A stretch of 33,400 bases of DNA. Source: Trachelipus rathkii (lineage: Eukaryota > Arthropoda > Malacostraca > Isopoda > Trachelipodidae). The stretch is taken from NCBI GenBank assembly GCA_015478945.1, contig JABUQX010053508.1, forward strand, positions 85,001-118,400. Direction: 5' to 3'. The notes below the pieces were generated by a model, which worked only from the letters and a program-made list of their open reading frames with translations, was not told the DNA's origin and searched no databases. The first letter of the stretch is position 1; every line of letters begins with the position of its first letter. Positions 1 to 10,340 of this stretch are shown here, one piece after another. The translations under genes were made by a program, and so were the position numbers.

Positions 1-480
1 AGTACGTTCCGGTTAAACGGAGTATAGTGGTGAGTGTGTTGGTGAGTGTGTTGGGAATGGGAGACAGAAGAAAAGTGGAATGAGTCAGAGGCAGAAAAGG
101 AATGCAATGGAAGATGGGAGAAATGTAAGTTTGGCAAGAGGCGAGAAGAAAGTTAGCATAACAGGAAGTGAATGAGTAGGGTTTGTCGAGGAGGTATGGT
201 CTGTAGCCACCTGGGCAAGGACATGAACCCCACATTGACGAGAGGTCATAGTTGAGGTCAATCGCGGTCCCGTGAAGCTCTAGGTTGGATTTTTTCTGAC
301 TGCGACGAGGTCTCACACAAATTGGTATAAAGGGGGCGGTAAGGGCTGGGCTTCTTTTCTATTGTTTCATACTTATCGATCCTACTATTTTTATGTTTCC
401 GGTATATGTTACGCACTTGCCTCCATATTGGGGAGATAAGATGCCGGTGGTGATTGGATTGATTGATGATGCATGATTGA
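1..480. other. Unique non-repetitive segment, no gene recognised
   Basis: This is mixed-composition DNA with higher G than most of the window: purine-rich in the first 180 bases, then a more balanced stretch at 180-430. It holds no long open frame, RNA gene or recognisable retroelement motif. It may be the edge of a larger feature cut by the window start. Confidence 0.5.
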
Positions 481-735
481 TGACTATGATATATATATAT
501 TATATCATATATATATATATATTATATATTTAGTTATATAAATATATATATTACAATACATATATATATATAATAATAATAAAATTACTATATATATATA
601 ATATAATATATAGTAACACTACACAACGACCCTCGACAAAGCGAAGAAATCAGAGCAAAAACAGAAAACACCCCGAATATATATCAGTATATATATATAT
701 ATAAATATATAATATATATATATATAATGCAAGTT
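481..735. repeat. (TA)n microsatellite cluster
   Basis: Long imperfect TA runs with AATA interruptions, split by a short unique island at about 614-680. Nothing in it looks coding. Confidence 0.9.
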
Positions 736-752
736 TTCATAAGTACTTGTAC

Positions 753-905
753 ATTGTACTATGCTTACTGATACCAATGTATGTACTGGTCACCTTGTAC
801 TGAACAAGATTCTAGCAGTACTTGTTATTGACTTGTACTTGAACGAATTTCTAGCAGTTACTTTTACTCCTGTACGTGAAAAAATTTGTTACTTGAACCC
901 ACCTG
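753..905 (+). repeat. Degenerate 38-bp tandem minisatellite
   Basis: The phrase CTTGTAC/CTGTACGTGAA recurs at 794, 832 and 870, exactly 38 bases apart each time. The words TTCTAGCAG and TACTTGTTATTGAC-like sequence sit at matching offsets in the first two copies. A weaker copy precedes them at about 753, and the last copy is truncated. Direct adjacent copies without spacers argue against a CRISPR array. Confidence 0.75.
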
Positions 906-1206
906 ATACTGTAATATATACTTACTATCTTATTTAATTATATATATTTATATATATATATAGATATAGTATATATATATATATATATAATATACTATAT
1001 ATATATAATATATAGCTAATATATTAATATATATAATATTACTATATAATATAATATATATAATAATAATTAAAAAATTAATAATAATAATGAATAATAA
1101 TAATTATCATATAATAATAAATAATAATAATAATAATAATAATAATAATCAATAATATAATAATAATCAATTAATAATATAATATAATAATAATAGTAAA
1201 TAATTA
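906..1206. repeat. (TA)n followed by (AAT)n microsatellite
   Basis: TA dinucleotide repeats grade at about 1060 into imperfect AAT trinucleotide repeats that run to about 1200. Confidence 0.9.
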
Positions 1207-1690
1207 AATAAAACCCCAAAGCTGAAACAAAACATAATGAGCTATGATGATAAAAAAGGCAACGAAATTTAACACACTGTTATTCACCTATGTTTTAAGA
1301 TCTAAATTACATAATAATTTTTCTCCCTTTAAAGAGTTAGTTTTAACAGGTCAGACTTAATGAAAAAAAAGTAAGTAAATTAGACCCGTATTTAGCGTTG
1401 AGGTAAGCTTATTTTTGGACAGTAACATTTGTTTCTCTATGTATTGGAATGCCAAATTTATCTATGTCATAGTTATTGCAATACTTCGACCATTATTTAC
1501 TCACATAGAAATAAGGGCATTTACTTTAGAAGCGGATCTTATTCTTTCGTGTTCTGCATGCTGTCATCATAATAAAATTTGAATAATTATATTATTTTTG
1601 GAACAGTATACATGCCGTAAGATTTTTTTACTTAACATAGGTACTCATTCATGGCATGCTTGCCATCACATGAAAAAACGCCATGATACT
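1207..1690. other. AT-rich unique DNA, nothing recognised
   Basis: Single-copy AT-rich sequence with stops in all frames, no splice-bounded open frame and no element motif. Confidence 0.5.
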
Positions 1691-1760
1691 ATATTATTAT
1701 ATATATTTAATATATTAATATATATAATATATTATATATACATAATACTATATACTTACA
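1691..1760. repeat. Short (TA)n tract
   Basis: TATATA and TAATATA units, imperfect, about 70 bp. Confidence 0.85.
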
Positions 1761-2525
1761 GAAGTGGCCAGGATTAAAAGAGCCCAATATCTTTTTAAAA
1801 CAACATGCAGTTATTAACTCGTTTATTGATATATACAACCAATAACAGAATATTGAATTATACTAGTTATTGAAAACACCAAGGTAACTAACATTCATAG
1901 GTCAATAGTCAAGGAGATGCTGGAAAATGTTTTCACCTTGAACCTGGATACACAACTTTGTATGGTCGCATATGTAACAGCTTCAACATGTTATGGCATG
2001 AAGTTCGTTTGATGTTTAGTTGTGCGGATAGACGTCTACTTGATTTCCGATGGCACTTCTAAGCCACTAGTCTGTGCCAGTGGAATTTTGCGCCAAAAGA
2101 AACTTTCTTTTCAAAGTTAGTTTGCGTTAGGGACACCGAACTGTTGCTCGAAATTTATAATCAGATTTCTGCGACAAAACACTCTTTGCCTGGACAGCTG
2201 ATGTTTGTTTTAATCGTGAACATTTCATTTTAATGTTTTAATTAATTAACGATTTACACCAAAATAGTTTCAACAATAAACACTCTTTGTTGGAATTGGA
2301 AAGGCAAGCCTCTTATCACAACAAGCTTCAAATTGACTACTGAAAACGTCGCAGATGACTAATTTGCCACTCGAAAATCATGTTACCCCGCCTATAGACA
2401 CACGCCCTACCGTTAAAGATATCATAACACTCATGGCTAGCCTACAAATATTATTCAAATGAAAACATCATAGTGCTAACACATCACTATAACACGGGGC
2501 CTCTTTTATCTTGCCCCCTTAATAT
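1761..2525 (+). other. Unique segment with one weak candidate exon (1857-2012)
   Basis: This block of about 760 bp has more complex composition than its flanks. One + frame is open from 1857 to a TGA at 2010-2012 and reads as a varied, protein-like 51 residues (for example VKEMLENVFTLNLDTQLCM). An AG acceptor option lies at 1865-1866, but its polypyrimidine tract is poor. A second overlapping frame is also open here, which weakens the case. If real, it could be an upstream exon of the gene ending at 3340, on the same strand. The rest of the block shows no gene. Confidence 0.2.
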
Positions 2526-2697
2526 AACTTATACTATATATATATATATACATATAATAATATAGTATATATAATATATACTTATATATATAATATATTA
2601 TATATGTAAGTAATATATATATATATATAATATATTCTTATAATATAATATATATATATATATATATATAATTATATATATATAATATAGAGTCTTT

Positions 2698-2733
<36 letters not shown>

Positions 2734-2750
2734 ATACTATATATATAATT
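2526..2750. repeat. (TA)n microsatellite
   Basis: Nearly continuous TA repeat with AATA interruptions, ending immediately before the acceptor of the spliced gene at 2757. Confidence 0.9.
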
Positions 2751-2756
2751 CTTTAG

Positions 2757-3340
2757 GTTTTGCTTACTCAGGACTACCTACTCGACTTCTCAAACAAAAC
2801 GCTAACCCCTTTTCCAGTTGAATCTTCGATAACTTTGAACTACGAAAGTGATCTATCTGCTAATGAGGATGAAGGAAGTTATTTTGATAAGAAAAATTTA
2901 TCATCCAGAACTTTATTTCCCTATAAAGAAAGATACAAAAATATTGAATGTCAATTTACGCGTGGAAATGAGATATTTATATGGGTCTCCCAAGTTTTTC
3001 CTTCGGACGTTCTCGTTTGCGCTCACTCAGCTAACAGCCTCACTCCTCTCTCAAAGTCTAACCAGTAAGATTGTTTTTGTTTTTATTTTTTATCTAATAT
3101 TTTTTTAAGATGCTTTATCATTATCGCAAATATATATATTATTTATTTAGGTAAATGTTTTCGGGAAAAATATTTGTACTTCTTTTATTTGTTTGCCCCA
3201 TACAGTTATTTTGTAAAGACATTGCTTTCACATACGTTAAAAATTTATTTATAAATTGCAGTATCCCTAAAAAAAAGAGAAAAGCTCCCTCTCTTCATTC
3301 AAATTTCATAAAGAGATCTAAAATTACCCCAAACGCATAA
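2757..3340 (+). CDS. 3' end of an unidentified spliced gene; protein with C-terminal nuclear-localisation motif
   Basis: Two exons are visible. The frame opens right after TTCTTTAG (AG at 2755-2756, itself an in-frame TAG) and stays open for 308 nt. There is no ATG at its start, as expected for an internal exon. The donor GTAAGA begins at 3065. The intron 3065-3261 (197 nt) ends in AAATTGCAG. Exon 1 ends with two codon bases (CA), and the next exon at 3262 supplies T, keeping the frame through ATC CCT to a TAA at 3338-3340. This gives 128 visible residues. Exon 1 has an acidic patch (NEDEGSYF) and a mixed globular-looking end (WVSQVFPSDVLVCAHS). The last exon is basic, with PKKKRK (identical to the core of the classic SV40-type NLS) and IKRSK. 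An AATAAA follows 35 nt after the stop. I do not recognise the family. Inference: the carboxy terminus of a nuclear protein. Upstream exons must lie further left. The splice and phase agreement is the main support. Confidence 0.6.
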
Positions 3341-3374
3341 TTTAGAAAGAGAGAGTTTTATTCTTCAGAAGAAA

Positions 3375-3380
3375 AATAAA
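3375..3380 (+). promoter_or_regulatory. Candidate polyadenylation signal AATAAA
   Basis: Canonical AATAAA 35 nt after the TAA at 3338-3340. Its position fits a short 3' UTR for the spliced gene. Such hexamers are common by chance in AT-rich DNA, so the support comes from placement. Confidence 0.45.
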
Positions 3381-3384
3381 ACAA

Positions 3385-3418
3385 TTGTTTCATAACACAG
3401 TTTTGTTTCATAACACAG
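3385..3418 (+). repeat. 16-bp direct duplication
   Basis: TTGTTTCATAACACAG occurs at 3385-3400 and again at 3403-3418, giving a perfect 18-bp period over two copies just after the AATAAA. Confidence 0.8.
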
Positions 3419-4205
3419 AATAGACTGGAAAGAGAGAGAAGTGTCACAACAACCAAGCATTGAGTTACCGATATCTCCATTTCGGAGGTGTGCGACATTG
3501 TTGGCTTCCTTGCTTCACATCTTATAAGGACGATGCAATAGCTGGGAATGCAAACTTGAAGTTCCATTATACACCTGTACTGTAGTATACCTATAGGAAA
3601 AGAAAGAGAGCCAAATTGTAAGCCAACGTTGCGATGTAAAGTTGAAGAGCTGTAATCCTCATCAAATGATTGTTAATGAGTTTTATTTTATCCTTAAAGT
3701 TAACTCTATCCATAAGATAAGTAGTCCTGGAAAAACCCTAAATTAAGGAGCAGTCAATATTCGATATAATGGTAGATTTAATACGATTAAAATATGAGAA
3801 TAAATATTTTTCACACGAAAACGACAAAGCTACGGATTTAAATTGGAAAGTGAGAAAGTGATTTTGAAAGGGAGACACGTAGGATCGAGTTGAGTTTTCA
3901 AACAGTGGATTTCACAAACCAATGAAAAATCTTTTAAAGTTCATTAGGAACAGAATCAGAAAGCTGAAGATATGATGTAAAAGAAGTAGATTTGGAATGT
4001 ATAAAAGAAAATGTAAAGTTGAGTTATCGGCATATAAACTGAAAGATTTGAAAGAGCTACACAGAAGACTAGTTGAAGTTGAGAAACAGTGAGAGCTATA
4101 ATACAAAATGGAAAGAAATATTATAATTTAATTCAGGGAAGATTGCTAAAATTGTTCAAAGCAAAAATTGATGAAGATAGTAGACGAGTGCTTATGTGAC
4201 TTTCC
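3419..4205 (-). other. Unique DNA with a possible minus-strand LINE relic (about 3905-4110)
   Basis: Most of the block is AT-rich, stop-filled sequence. On the minus strand at 3912-4106 an open frame includes the phrase LYADNSTLHFLLY. This resembles the YADDSTLH reverse transcriptase box of the jockey-like elements elsewhere in the window, and the 10990-12735 copy likewise has ADN in place of ADD. The flanking residues do not clearly match, so this is either a very old fragment or chance. Confidence 0.3.
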
Positions 4206-4212
4206 AGTTTTT

Positions 4213-4310
<98 letters not shown>

Positions 4311-4344
4311 TAATAATAATAATAATAATAATAGTAAAATTTGT
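4206..4344 (+). repeat. (AAT)n microsatellite
   Basis: About 40 nearly perfect AAT/TAA units with one or two slips. It forms the left half of a strand-switched pair with the ATT array that follows. Confidence 0.95.
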
Positions 4345-4368
4345 ATTACTCGTGTTAAAAATATAAAT

Positions 4369-4383
4369 TAATTATTATTATTA

Positions 4384-4480
<97 letters not shown>

Positions 4481-4720
4481 CTTATTATTTATTATTATTA
4501 TTATTATTATTATTTATTATCTATTATTATTATTATTATTATATTTATTATTCATCTATTATTTTTATTATTATTATTATATTTATTATTTTATTAATCT
4601 AATTATTATTATTATTATATTATTATTATTTTATTCATTATTATTATTATTTATTAATTTATTATATATTATTATTATATTATTATTATTATTATTATAT
4701 TATTATATTATCCTTTGTAA
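4369..4720 (+). repeat. (ATT)n microsatellite
   Basis: Long ATT/TTA array, purest at 4369-4540 and increasingly interrupted towards 4720. It is the reverse complement of the array at 4206-4344. Confidence 0.95.
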
Positions 4721-4985
4721 TTGATATTATTTTTCTTATTAATTATGATTGCTTATTTAAATCTTATTAGTTAATTCTGAGTTATATTATATATGTAAAC
4801 AGATACCAAAGAAAGACGTTGATTTTATATACATTCCTTTGTCAGTGTTTTGGCTGTTTCATCCTGATGTTTGCAATTATCACAAAGAATGATTGATACG
4901 TATCTTGATATCGGCACGGAATACATGAATGGTTGTGCGGAGGGTTTGCTGCACCTTAAGGTATTCTTGATTTATAATATAATAT
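4721..4985 (+). other. Unique segment; possible short exon about 4860-4960
   Basis: A more GC-balanced island at about 4860-4960 is open in one + frame, reading MIDTYLDIGTEYMNGCAEGL and then LHLK before a GTATTC that could be a donor. An AG follows a moderately pyrimidine-rich stretch just upstream (ATTATCACAAAG). Past the putative donor the frame runs into TA repeat and codes only Ile/Tyr, so only the island itself could be real. The evidence is weak. Confidence 0.2.
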
Positions 4986-5095
4986 TAAATATATATACTA
5001 TTATATATATAATATATATATATATATATTATATATATATACTATATTATGATATTATATACTTATAATATATATATATTATATTACTTATATCA
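4985..5095. repeat. (TA)n microsatellite
   Basis: Imperfect TA repeats with ATTATA interruptions. Confidence 0.9.
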
Positions 5096-5485
5096 TATGT
5101 TTACATGTCACCTTCCACTCACAGGCCAGAAAAATTACATTATAATGAAAATTACAAACAAAGTCAATAATTATAATCATCAATAGTCTGTGGATTTGAT
5201 GGATTTTGACAGTTTAAATGCACTATTTTTTTACCTGCTTACAGATGATTATAATATCTCATCTTATCACTATCAAAATATCACATGTTATAGACTCTTT
5301 TTGACAAAATAGGAGCTTCTTCAATTTCCTAGCCCCGTAATCAGTATTTCCTTGATAATATCTCTATCTTCGAATTCAACAAAATATAATCTCTGTTGAT
5401 AGCTTTGATCAATGTCGAATATTTGCGTTTTAGGTTTTAACTACACACCCAAATTCTTTGCTCCAGATTTCTCTGGTTTTACTAC
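5096..5485. other. Unique AT-rich DNA, nothing recognised
   Basis: Single-copy sequence with no long frame, no splice-bounded open stretch and no element motif. Confidence 0.5.
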
Positions 5486-5620
5486 GTTATATATATATAT
5501 TATTAATATAATATATATATATATATATTATTATATATATTAATATAAGTATATAGTATATATATATCTTATATAGTATATTATATATTAATAATAAGTT
5601 ATATAATAGTATATATATTA
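5486..5620. repeat. (TA)n microsatellite
   Basis: TA repeats with TTAATA interruptions leading into the GATA array. Confidence 0.9.
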
Positions 5621-5692
5621 ATAAATAGATAGATTAGATAGATAGATAGATAGATAGATAGAAGTAAGATAGATGATAGATGAGATAGATAA
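5621..5692 (+). repeat. (GATA)n microsatellite
   Basis: Consecutive TAGA/GATA units, cleanest at about 5637-5662, then degenerate to about 5692. This is the only GATA array in the window. Confidence 0.95.
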
Positions 5693-5727
5693 TAATTTTA
5701 CTAATAATTTTGTCCATTATTCTCTAG

Positions 5728-5832
5728 CAAAACATATGTTGAGCTGACCGTGCTTGTTGCGCCCATTGAAAAAGAAGCGACCAGAATTAGGAGAGGCGTC
5801 ATGGGGACTACAACAGCTTTACTCTTTATACC
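5728..5832 (+). CDS. Candidate internal coding exon, family uncertain
   Basis: A good acceptor context (TGTCCATTATTCTCTAG, AG at 5726-5727) is followed by a frame reading KTYVELTVLVAPIEKEATRI and then RRGVMGTTTALLF. A GTATAT that could serve as donor lies at 5833. The exon would be 105 nt, with much higher GC and varied codons than the TA-rich flanks. The beta-strand-like TYVELTVLVAP followed by a basic stretch is reminiscent of the last strand of an immunoglobulin-type domain, but that is only an impression and no cysteine or tryptophan anchor is present here. It is isolated from other exons by microsatellites. It could also be a chance frame in a fragment of an unrecognised repeat. Confidence 0.35.
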
Positions 5833-6104
5833 GTATATATATTAATAATATATATATTAATTATATATATATATTATAGTATTAATATATATATATATTA
5901 TATATATATATTATAAAATATATATTATATATATATATATATACATATAATATCTATTATATATATATGATATATATAATTATATAATAATATTATCATA
6001 TATATATATTATAATATATATATATAATATATATATATATATATACAGTAATATATATATAATATATATATATAATTTATATTACTATATAGTATATATA
6101 ATAT

Positions 6105-6138
<34 letters not shown>

Positions 6139-6188
6139 ATATTATAAATTATATACTATATATAATATCTATATAATATATAATATAT
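5833..6188. repeat. (TA)n microsatellite
   Basis: About 355 bp of imperfect TA repeat. It ends exactly where the truncated LINE begins. Confidence 0.92.
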
Positions 6189-6189
6189 T

Positions 6190-7735
6190 GACGCGCTTTC
6201 ATTCAGCCAATCCCAAAAAATGGTAGCCGATCTGATCCTTCCTAACATCGACCTATTGCCTTAACTTGTATTTGTATTCTAAAATCTTTGAAACTCTCCT
6301 TAACTCTCCATGTCTCGATTCATATAGAATCTTCTTCCCTTGCTATTCAGATCGTCAGATATGCATTCGACGTTTCAGAGATCAACTGGAGACATCCTTT
6401 CCTATCTAACTTGGATCGTATTGCTCTTCATGCCCTTCAGGATTATGGAGAGTCTTATGTGATAGAGCTTGACATATCTATAAAGCTTTTGATAGGTGAA
6501 TATGCAGCGTCGCTACTCTCGATGCTACCATTTCTTTGGATTCCTCCTTCGCTTTGCTTACTCTGGTAGTTTCTTTCAGATCGTTCCATTTCATCGTCTC
6601 TGTTGATGGTAAAACTCTTCCTTCTTTTCTTATTAATTAGTCGGTGTTCCTCAGGGTTTCTGTTTATCTCCCAACTTTTTCCTACTTTTCATCAACGATC
6701 CTTCTGTAGCTTGCACTTTACTTCTGTTCTCACTCTAGACCGATGACTCACTCGTCCATTTGGCCATCATTTCAATTGTGCTCCCTCGTTATGTATCTAG
6801 AGTTGCTCTAGTCTACAGCATTCTGATTCATTTTTTGCCGATCTGGCCGGGATTTCTCAGTGGAGTTAGCTCAATATTTTGAAATTCAACTCTTAGAAAC
6901 TCAACTTCTTCATATGCTCCTCTCGTAAAGACACCTCCCAAAGCTTTCCTTTCCGCTCGTTGTATGGCTTCTAATGTCTAACCGATAAAACATACACATT
7001 CTTGACAACATTAAATAGTGAATTGTCTGGAGACTCACATCACATCGGTTGCTAAGTGGGTCTCAAAGAAGTTGGAGATTCTGTTCAGATTGCATGTGTT
7101 TTGCCTTTTTCCACAGTTACTCCACTTATATAAAGGTCTTATTCGCCCCTGATTTATGGCAAATATGTTCCCCACATTGTGGGGTGATCCGGTTTCACCG
7201 CTCCTTATGGCATAGGAGTTGAAGCTAAGGCTAAGCAAGCTTATAAACTGTCCTAATACTTTCTGACTTCCCTTACCCTTTTCTCTGTGTCGTGACGTGG
7301 TGCCCTATCTCTTTTCATATAGGTATACAGCGGAAGTGCTCGACGAGAATTGACCTTCTGTATTCCATCCACCACTGCGTCACCCTCTGATAACACAAAA
7401 GGTGACCTTAGTTCTCTATCAAAATTGTTAAGTGAAATATGTGGAGGAATCAAGGATCACTCGCCATGTGGTACCTCTCTTTCCAGCGACCCATTGTTTT
7501 GTGGAACTCCTTGCCTTCTTCTATTTTCCCCTTGCAATATTCAATCTATCTCATATTTAAGCCCGCGTCTGCGCCCACCTGCGGGAATTGCGTTAGGCAA
7601 GGGCAGGGTGTGTGTGTTTACTTTTCCATTTATTTTAAATTATTGTTTTTCTTTTTGTATTTTTTTTTTATCCTCCTTGGCGATTTATCAGTTCATTTGA
7701 ACCATAAGAAAGCATAGAGGTCTTTCCGAAATTGG
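6190..7735 (+). mobile_element. 5'-truncated jockey-like LINE, reverse transcriptase relic
   Basis: The element starts inside the reverse transcriptase domain, directly after (TA)n. In sequence order, with frameshifts, one reads PIPKNGSRSDPS followed by HRPIALTC (the SNYRPIAL block), HALQDYGESYVIELDISIK (motif A, normally VALDISKAFD), then GVPQG-like text at about 6641-6660. Next is the catalytic box, reading stop-TDDS at 6736-6750 where an intact copy has YADDS. The thumb/C-terminal block follows at about 7060-7240 (KKLEILFRLH, LIRP, HVWGG-like). The 3' UTR has a GTGTGTGTG run near 7608-7616 and a T-rich stretch, and it ends at another TA tract. Stops and frameshifts throughout show it is dead. 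Known biology: such elements copy by target-primed reverse transcription, and 5' truncation is typical. The element family name is not assignable from memory. Confidence 0.88.
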
Positions 7736-7739
7736 TGGT

Positions 7740-7837
7740 ATCTATATATATTATTTATATATATTTATATATAAATATATATATATAATATATATATATA
7801 CTATACTTTATACTCACTATATTATTTTACTATATTA

Positions 7838-7877
<40 letters not shown>

Positions 7878-8128
7878 TACTATATATTATAATTATTATT
7901 ACTAACTATTATATTCTACAGATGTGATAATTTATTATATACAGGGAAAGAGGCAGTTTTATTCTAAAATTTGTTTAGTTTAATTTAAGTTACCTAAGTT
8001 ATCTACTGCCAAATCTTACAAAGAAAAGTAAAGTATATATATATATATATATATTATATATAGTTATAATATATAATATATATATAATTAATATAATATA
8101 TATTACATATATATATATAATTACAGTA

Positions 8129-8159
<31 letters not shown>

Positions 8160-8235
8160 AGAATTATATATAAATATATTATATATATATTTTATACTAG
8201 CTATATTATATATATAATATAGTATATAATATATA
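7740..8235. repeat. (TA)n tracts with a short unique island
   Basis: Two TA-repeat clusters (7740-7917 and 8036-8235) around a unique AT-rich island of about 120 bp that has no coding frame. Confidence 0.85.
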
Positions 8236-8445
8236 TAGCTCAGTGCGAAGCACTGCCAAACAAAGCGGATGGTCCCAGGTTCGCAAAAATAAAAAAAACA
8301 CCCTGGCGGGTGGAGAATTGTGCGAGCTATGTCTCTGCCTTCGGGCGGCTTCGGCTCGTCGCTCGGACGTAAAATTGAGTATTACCCCTTCCTAAGATTA
8401 GGGCTCTGCCCAGTGAGCGGTGTGTTTATCTTCTGTATAAAAGAA
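8236..8445 (+). mobile_element. tRNA-derived SINE
   Basis: A tRNA-like head carries internal RNA polymerase III promoter boxes. Box A TAGCTCAGTGCG at 8236 matches TRGCNNAGYNGG at 11 of 12 positions. Box B GGTTCG at 8278 matches the first six bases of GGTTCGANTCC, then decays. The spacing of 42 bases is tRNA-like. The head is followed by an unrelated GC-rich body (about 8300-8400, with CTTCGGGCGGCTTCGG able to fold) and a tail that runs into TA repeat. No cloverleaf acceptor stem can be closed, so it is not a functional tRNA gene. SINEs are non-autonomous and borrow LINE machinery; a possible partner in this window is not established. The decayed B box suggests this copy is inactive. Confidence 0.8.
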
Positions 8446-8498
8446 ATATAATATTATATATATATATATATATAAATATATCAATATTATATATATAA

Positions 8499-8531
<33 letters not shown>

Positions 8532-8550
8532 CTAATATATAATAATTATT
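8446..8550. repeat. (TA)n microsatellite between SINE and LINE
   Basis: TA repeats that form the 3' tail of the SINE and abut the 3' end of the minus-strand RTE-like element. Confidence 0.88.
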
Positions 8551-8551
8551 T

Positions 8552-10125
8552 AACTTGCAACTTACAACTTACAACCGCTCCCAGAAAGGGTCAAGACCCT
8601 GTCAGCGGACCCAGTAGCTCATGTCTCCATGCTTTCCGTCTAACCTCTAGGAATCCTCTTCTCTTCAGCTAACGCGATACGACAATGGCATTCCCATGTC
8701 CTCTTCAATGGGTCCTCCACGAAACTCTCCCATCTCGTTTCCTATAGGTTCTCACCTGAGTCTTTGTTCCTTCTTGTCTCCCCTTGCATCTCTTCTTCAG
8801 CAACTCCTTCCCTTCCTGCACCCATATTGTTCCTCTCCCAACTGTCTGCATTCATCTTATTCATAACCTTCACATCCAACCTCCTTTTTTATTCTTTCGG
8901 TTTCTTTGTCGGTCTCTCCTAGTCTTTCTCACTTCGTTTCTCAAAACGTTACATCTCCGCCGACCTGTATGCTTTACTATCTTATCTTTGTTGGTCGTAC
9001 TCCTAATGTTCTCTGCTCCATATAGAGAATTGTGTTAACACCCCTCGATAACACCCCTTTTCACCTTCATACTCATTCGATCTATCTATTCGAGTATGCG
9101 TACATGCTCTTAAAGCTCCCCCACATACCGAACTATGCCTACTTGCTATCTCCTGCAAATATTCCTCCTTTTATTCACAAAATGTTTCTACCCAAGTATT
9201 TATTAACATTTCGTTCACCACTTTTTATCTCAGTCCCTTCCTACATCCACTCTCAGTCTTACCCCTTACTGACCACCATGATCTCCGTCCTTTCTGTATG
9301 TTCATAGTCAGACTGGCCTCTCGGAGCCTATTCATTAAAAACATGTCCCACCACCCTCTCAGCCTTCTCCCGTCTGTTCTCCACACGCCAAGTCATTCCA
9401 GCGATAGGTAGAATATTCACCGTCCAGATCGTCTATCATACTCTCTCCTTCTTTATCATATTATCTAGATATGTCTACAGAACAAAATTGTGGACACATT
9501 GCTTCCTCAAATCATTCCCTCTTCTCAATTCTATTCTTACTTACATTACGTAATTCTTATACAACTTTCCAGGCTCCTCGTCAACTTTTATTAGCACTGC
9601 CATATACTTCTCTGCTCATAGAAATCCTCTCCACAGTCTCTCCCTAAGCACTGAATCAAAAGCTTTCCTCAGATCTATGAAAGCTATGTATGTTCCTTTA
9701 TCGATTCCATTACCTATTTCTAAAGTCGAATTCTCGAAGGCTAACAAGAAGATCCGTCGTGCCTGTGTTCTTTTATATTCCTGATGCTCTTCCCAGTCTG
9801 CTGAGTCTACATAACCACTATCAGCCTTCTCTCTACATATTCTCTCATATGTGGTATTGCCAGATGGTTCCACAAGGGAAATTTCCTGAGATTTTACTAG
9901 TCTCATGTAAAATTTTCCCTGATATATTGGAACTGATTATTGGACTTCTCCACCCTCTAGTACTTCGGACCTCATTCCAACACCTTACCCTGAAACAATT
10001 TCAAGAATTACTTCTTTTCATTTTCTACTTCTCCCTTCGTTTATAGTTTCTATGGGGTTATCCCAATCTATCCCTTTATCGTTTATTTGACCTCTTTCAC
10101 TCCTCATTCACTTCTCTCGTTTATA
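8552..10125 (-). mobile_element. RTE-like LINE, reverse transcriptase relic
   Basis: Minus-strand element whose 5' side is near 10125 and 3' end at 8552. The longest open frame (9906 down to 9616) contains GTYIAFIDLRKAFDSV followed by RERLW. This is reverse transcriptase motif A in the form typical of RTE-type endonuclease-reverse transcriptases (FIDL-KAFD-V-RE-LW). Downstream, across several frameshifts, come the KYLG-like block, a YGAEN-like phrase (usually YG-E-W), basic RRRC/RKTRRDRQRNRK stretches, and a C-terminal region ending with GPLTGS. The 3' end is marked by a GTAAGTT tandem tail (8552-8575 on the complementary strand). Short tandem-repeat tails are known for RTE elements and support this boundary. 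Numerous stops make it non-functional. The clade call rests on motif A style and the tail and is moderately sure. Confidence 0.82.
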
Positions 10126-10290
10126 TATATATTATAACTATATATATCATATATATATAAATTATTATATATAATAACAAAATTATTTAATACTTAATTA
10201 TTATATATATTATATATATATATGATATATTATATATAATTTATATATATATACATATATTATATATATATTATATAATATATATATAAT

Positions 10291-10340
<50 letters not shown>

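Noticed and set aside
753..905. CRISPR array
   Set aside because: Adjacent degenerate copies without spacers, in an evidently eukaryotic window.
2848..3108. Second open frame overlapping the exon at 2757-3064
   Set aside because: It runs across the donor into the intron and is out of phase with the spliced frame.
4871..5068. 65-codon open frame ending in Ile/Tyr repeats
   Set aside because: Its second half is translated (TA)n. Only the short island at about 4860-4960 is kept as a weak exon candidate.
8236..8310. Functional tRNA gene
   Set aside because: A and B boxes are present but the B box is decayed and no acceptor stem closes; a SINE explains the attached body and tail.
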